Of a stretch of 17,436 nt of DNA, positions 14,414-17,436 are shown one piece after another. The DNA is from Butyricicoccus_A sp964387535 (lineage in GTDB: Bacteria > Bacillota > Clostridia > Oscillospirales > Butyricicoccaceae). The notes under the pieces are model-generated. The model saw only the letters and a program-made list of their open reading frames with translations. It had not been told where the DNA came from and did no database searches. Every line of letters begins with the position of its first letter. Position 1 is the stretch's first letter. The position numbers and the translations under genes are program-made. The DNA is taken from assembly GCA_964387535.1 (NCBI GenBank), contig CAYLXH010000031.1, forward strand, positions 1-17,436, given 5' to 3'.

Positions 14414-14442
14414 ATTATATCACAAAACTCCCAACTTGTCAT
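14414..14442 (-). promoter_or_regulatory. Promoter of the ROK-nagA unit
   Basis: On the minus strand ATGACA (14437-14442, 5 of 6 to consensus) and TATAAT (14414-14419, perfect) are separated by 17 bases, with TGA directly before the -10, the best promoter in the window. An imperfect AT-rich inverted repeat (about 14401-14421, TGATAAT / ATTATATCA on the plus strand) overlaps the -10 and the start region and could be an operator; weak evidence. Confidence 0.75.
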
Positions 14443-14500
14443 CCGACCGCGGCCACTCCGTCGACAGAATCCTGCAAACAATTTGTGAACAGGGCGCAAT

Positions 14501-14532
14501 GCACCCGCACAGGAGAGTTCCCGTGCGGGTGC
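14501..14532 (-). terminator. Hairpin after VanZ gene, without U tract
   Basis: A perfect 10-bp GC-rich inverted repeat (GCACCCGCAC 14501-14510 / GTGCGGGTGC 14523-14532) with a 12-base loop starts about 8 bases past the VanZ stop on the minus strand. No T run follows (ATTGCGCCC), so it may be an atypical terminator or an mRNA 3'-end stabiliser. The rest of 14379-14500 holds only the ROK promoter. Confidence 0.45.
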
Positions 14533-14539
14533 CATACCA

Positions 14540-15124
14540 TTATGAAATTCCATTTCGGATCCAGGCGGACAAAACCGGCTGGATCGTAATCATCACCGTA
14601 AGCACTGTCATTCCCAGCAGGATCCATTCGCTTCGCCGTGCCCACAGCGTCGGGATTCGTCCGGCCACCACGGACGCGGCGCAAAACCCCAGTACTGTCC
14701 CCACCGTATTGGTGATGACGTCATTGATGTCCGTCGTCCGGTAAGTCAGCATCTGCAGCAGCTCAATGAGAATGGAGACCGCACATCCGGCTGTCGCCGT
14801 CCTCCACAGCCTCCGGTATTCCGTCCACAGGCATGGCAGCGCGACCCCCAGCGGCACAAACAGCAGAACATTACACAGACTGTTTTTCCAATCTTCCGCC
14901 ATCCCGACCAACGGGATGAGATTGACCTGCGCATCCGGCCGGACATAGGTGACGCTTGGCAGTCCGACCAGCACGCACACCGCTGCGAGATACAGGGAAA
15001 ACAAGATATAACATATCGTTTTCTTATTGTCTCTAAAATACAATCTGTTATATACCAGCAGTACGGGAATCAACACCATTCCGGCGACCGCCGCGTCGGT
15101 TCCGGCCCACAGTATCCGTGCCAT
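14540..15124 (-). CDS. VanZ-family membrane protein
   Basis: A 194-residue polytopic membrane protein of the VanZ-like family, named after the Tn1546 protein giving low-level teicoplanin resistance; most chromosomal members are uncharacterised. About five hydrophobic segments are visible (near 10-25, 37-56, 82-100, 110-125 and 168-185, plus a short one at 140-153). The family signature is intact: NLIPL at 68-72, NSLCNVLLFVPLG at 81-93, and ELLQMLTYRTTDINDVITNT at 121-140, with the conserved Glu121, Gln124, Arg129, Asp132, Asp135 and Asn139. I placed the start at ATG 15124, 2 bases after the kinase stop codon, so translation is probably coupled to the kinase; a GGAG lies inside the kinase end. 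The longest frame (15178) would overlap the kinase by 52 bases. Placement behind a two-component system suggests it acts in the same envelope response. Confidence 0.9.
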   Translation of the reverse strand: MARILWAGTDAAVAGMVLIPVLLVYNRLYFRDNKKTICYILFSLYLAAVCVLVGLPSVTYVRPDAQVNLIPLVGMAEDWKNSLCNVLLFVPLGVALPCLWTEYRRLWRTATAGCAVSILIELLQMLTYRTTDINDVITNTVGTVLGFCAASVVAGRIPTLWARRSEWILLGMTVLTVMITIQPVLSAWIRNGIS

Positions 15125-15126
15125 GG

Positions 15127-17379
15127 TCACGTTCCGCTCTCCGTCCGGGCCTCGGTGTCCGATCCCGCTCCCGTCCACAGCGGCATGAATACCTCCGCCT
15201 TGAACAGGTCGCCGTCCACCGTGATGTGGAACGTGCCGTGCATCAGCTCCGCCAGGCTGCGGGCAATGGACAGGCCCAGTCCACTTCCCTCCGTGCAGCG
15301 GGCGCGGTCTCCGCGGGTGAAGCGCTCCATCAGCTCATCCGCCGAGATGTTCAGCTCCTGCGCCGAGATGTTTTTCATCGTCATCACGCACCAGCGCCCC
15401 TGCTCCTTCAACTCGACATAGACACGGCTGTTCGGCATCGCGTAGCGGGCACAGTTGCTCAGCAGGTTATCCATGATGCGCCACAGCTTGCGCCCGTCCG
15501 CCATCACGTCGGTCCGTCCGTTCGTAGACACTCGAATCGTCAGTCCCGCCGCGTCCAGCTTCTCCTGCATCTCGCCGCACGCCTGTTGGAACAGAGCCTC
15601 CCAGTCCACACGGGTCAGATCGGTCTTCATCGCGCCGCTCGACGCCTTGGATGCCTCCAACAGATCATTGATGAGCAGGCTCAACCGTTGGGTCTTCTGA
15701 TCAACCACAGTCAGGTATTCCTGCTGCTTTGGATCGCCCGGCGACAGCTGCTTCATCAGATCGACATAGGTGATAATGCCGGTCAACGGTGTCTTCAGGT
15801 CATGCGATACATTGGAAATCAATTCCGATTTCAGCCGTTCGGATTGAACCGCCGTTTCTACCGCATTGTGCAGACCTTCCGAGATGCTGTTGAGATCCTC
15901 CGCCAGCTCGCGGAGTTCGCGTCCGCCCCGAACGGGTATCTTCGCCGTCGTCTCTCCGGCGCGAATGCGCTTTGCCCCGTCCAAAACCGCCGTTAGACGC
16001 TCGGCAAACCGGACTCCCACATACAGCAGACCAGCCATGACAAACGGAATCGTAATCCACGGAATGCATACCAGTGGAATGACAATCGCCGCAGAGATCA
16101 CCTTCATATACAGCGGCCCCTGCTTCCAGCGCTCCACCACATACTTGGCCGCGCGGATGCACACAAAGCCGTCCAGGAACGTGCGCGTTTTGAGGTGCCG
16201 CACCTGCGTCAGCAGGCAGAACAGTCCTACCGCTGCTCCCAGTGCGCACAATCCCGCCGGAATCGCGCAGAACATCCACACAAGCGAGGTTTGATAGAAC
16301 GGAATATTCGCCGCCACCTCGACCGCTCCCACCAGGCACAGGCTCACGACAGTGATTCCGACAGCCCAGTATACTTCGCTCCACACTCGGTCCACTCGAT
16401 ACAGCCGGACGCCGTCGTCCTCCTCATGGTGGCCGGTCGCTGCAATCAGCCAGAGCACGCACAGAAATGCTCCCAGCAGGAGCAGCAGCATCAGACCGAT
16501 TCCCATCCACGCGGTTCTTCGGATCGTCTCCCAGTCGCCCGACATAAAATAGTCCAGCGCCTCGGGACGCAGCCCTACACGGATGACATCCTTCTCATTG
16601 ACTGGATACTCTGCGGACAGCCAGTTGTCCGTAGACGCATAATCCAGCATCCGCTGATCGGCACGGTTTCTGACCTCTGCATCGACATCACGGACCGAAT
16701 ACGAGAACATCCCTTCCGCCGCGTCCAGCTCATAGGTAATCGGATAGTCCTCGTTGTTTTCGACGTTGGTGAACACAATCTTATCTCCGTCCTGAACAAA
16801 CGAGGCATCGTACGCATACCACTTGTCGTATTGCTTGACCGCATTGTTCCGTTCCTGCCACCGCGCGAGGTCCTCATTGATGCACTCCTGCCGCGCCTGC
16901 GCATACATTGCCTCGTTGGCATCCAGCCAGTCCATACACAGCTGCACCTCATTCTGCGCATCCTGCTGCTCGTAGTCATATCCTTGCTCACTCGTCAGCC
17001 AGGCAAGCATTGCCTTTTCGAGCCGCGTTTTCTGTTTCTTTGACAGGGTTTCGCCGGAATCAGCGCTTCCCGTCCATTCGTTCCCTCCATCCCAGTATTC
17101 CGTGTAAATGCGTTCGGCCAGTTTCTCCTCTGTCACGGTATTGCCGGCCTTAATGTTCTCCTCGGAACGGAGCGAATAGCCCATCTCGGCCAGATACGCG
17201 CCGAGTATATGCTGTTCGGTGAGCACCTGTTCCACCCACGCGTGATCGTCCAGCAACATCGCGGGCGACAGGTCGTTGTCCAGACCATACACCACGGTCT
17301 GCACTCCCGTCCAAGCGGACAGTCCGGTCAGCGCACAGGCAAGAAAAAAGATCAGGCCTCTATTCCACCGCTTTTTCAT
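15127..17379 (-). CDS. Membrane sensor histidine kinase with large extracellular domain and HAMP-like linker
   Basis: A 750-residue kinase predicted to phosphorylate the adjacent response regulator. TM1 is at about 8-28, followed by about 260 extracytoplasmic residues (Asp/Glu/Trp-rich, no named domain), then four more hydrophobic segments near 289-315, 336-358, 365-390 and 426-457. A HAMP-like linker (458-512, RIRAGETTAKIPVRGGREL) leads to HisKA with phospho-acceptor His526 in SNVSHDLKTPL. The ATPase domain has the N box DNLLSNCARYA (about 637-647) and G box GSGLGLS (698-704). The G1 box DxGxG is not recognisable: the segment reads MTMKNISAQELNISADELMERFTRGD, a form I know from a subgroup of Firmicutes kinases. 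Start ATG 17379 overlaps the regulator gene by 20 bases; an in-frame TTG at 17403 is possible. VanZ follows 2 bases after the stop. Confidence 0.92.
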   Translation of the reverse strand: MKKRWNRGLIFFLACALTGLSAWTGVQTVVYGLDNDLSPAMLLDDHAWVEQVLTEQHILGAYLAEMGYSLRSEENIKAGNTVTEEKLAERIYTEYWDGGNEWTGSADSGETLSKKQKTRLEKAMLAWLTSEQGYDYEQQDAQNEVQLCMDWLDANEAMYAQARQECINEDLARWQERNNAVKQYDKWYAYDASFVQDGDKIVFTNVENNEDYPITYELDAAEGMFSYSVRDVDAEVRNRADQRMLDYASTDNWLSAEYPVNEKDVIRVGLRPEALDYFMSGDWETIRRTAWMGIGLMLLLLLGAFLCVLWLIAATGHHEEDDGVRLYRVDRVWSEVYWAVGITVVSLCLVGAVEVAANIPFYQTSLVWMFCAIPAGLCALGAAVGLFCLLTQVRHLKTRTFLDGFVCIRAAKYVVERWKQGPLYMKVISAAIVIPLVCIPWITIPFVMAGLLYVGVRFAERLTAVLDGAKRIRAGETTAKIPVRGGRELRELAEDLNSISEGLHNAVETAVQSERLKSELISNVSHDLKTPLTGIITYVDLMKQLSPGDPKQQEYLTVVDQKTQRLSLLINDLLEASKASSGAMKTDLTRVDWEALFQQACGEMQEKLDAAGLTIRVSTNGRTDVMADGRKLWRIMDNLLSNCARYAMPNSRVYVELKEQGRWCVMTMKNISAQELNISADELMERFTRGDRARCTEGSGLGLSIARSLAELMHGTFHITVDGDLFKAEVFMPLWTGAGSDTEARTESGT

Positions 17380-17436
17380 GAATGTTTTCCATTTTGTAGC
17401 CAATTCCCCACACCACCTTCAAGTATTTGGGCTCCT
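17360..17436 (-). CDS. OmpR-family response regulator, C-terminal 24 codons only (cut by window edge)
   Basis: Reading the minus strand from the window end gives EPKYLKVVWGIGYKMENI, then HEKAVE and a TAG stop at 17360-17362. The VVWGIGYK segment is the hallmark end of the winged-helix DNA-binding domain of OmpR/PhoB-type response regulators, where the last beta hairpin reads (V/T)xGxGY. No start is in the window, so it is easily missed. Its stop lies 20 bases inside the histidine kinase gene, the usual regulator-kinase overlap. It is presumably the cognate partner of that kinase. Confidence 0.85.
   Translation of the reverse strand, partial: EPKYLKVVWGIGYKMENIHEKAVE

Noticed and set aside
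16195..17043. Plus-strand open frame of 282 codons inside the histidine kinase gene
   Set aside because: Antisense to a clearly recognisable kinase; no family resemblance and no ribosome binding site noted.
1..17436. CRISPR array, tRNA or rRNA genes, insertion sequences or prophage genes
   Set aside because: I looked for short spaced repeats, cloverleaf-like segments, transposase or integrase motifs and terminal repeats and saw none that could be supported.

Overview
The window reads as chromosomal DNA of a GC-rich Clostridia member. An Oscillospirales or Butyricicoccus-like gut anaerobe is my best guess from gene content, but that is inference. Supporting points: PurL is the long single-chain form with a fused glutaminase domain (Bacilli use split PurS/PurQ/PurL), a CarD-family RNA polymerase-binding protein is present, ribosome binding sites are strong AGGAGG types, and several protein families are typical of anaerobic Firmicutes. 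I saw no phage, IS, CRISPR, tRNA or rRNA sequence. No stretch over 300 bases lacks a gene; the longest gap, about 250 bases at 5529-5782, holds two promoters.

Layout. 2-1954 (+): 3' part of purL, closed by a strong hairpin. 2041-5528 (-): a probable operon read from right to left, namely a secreted NlpC/P60 hydrolase, a MutT-type Nudix enzyme, a macro-domain protein with an XRE-like tail and a thioredoxin; a hairpin then separates it from a small XRE-type regulator. 5783-6289 (+): carD-like gene. 6360-8123 (-): large three-TM membrane protein of unknown function. 8211-8972 (-): TSUP (TauE/SafE) permease. 9174-11756 (+): an 860-residue protein joining an N-terminal domain that looks like a degenerate KaiC/RecA fold to a PEP-synthase-type ATP-grasp domain, without the usual phosphohistidine or PEP-binding domains. 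11858-14363 (-): a ROK-family sugar kinase followed by nagA. 14540-17436 (-): the last 24 codons of an OmpR-type response regulator, a large sensor histidine kinase and a VanZ-family membrane protein, overlapping or nearly abutting.

How the genes work together. The ROK kinase and NagA form a two-gene amino-sugar unit (kinase, then GlcNAc-6-P deacetylase). The response regulator, kinase and VanZ genes look like an envelope-sensing system with a membrane effector. MutT, macro domain and thioredoxin could be a small nucleotide and redox housekeeping set. Convergent units are separated by hairpins usable in both directions, and several promoters share an extended -10 of the form TGG-TATNNT.

The most interesting object is the KaiC-like/ATP-grasp fusion at 9174-11756. 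After it come the macro protein with a Cys in place of the usual catalytic-loop Asp, and the repeated TACTATA sites upstream of the small XRE regulator. Starts were moved downstream of the longest possible ORF for trx, the macro gene, the 6360-8123 gene, TSUP, the ATP-grasp fusion, ROK, VanZ, carD and the kinase; ribosome binding sites supported most of these, while coupling to the upstream gene or promoter position decided VanZ, carD and the kinase.
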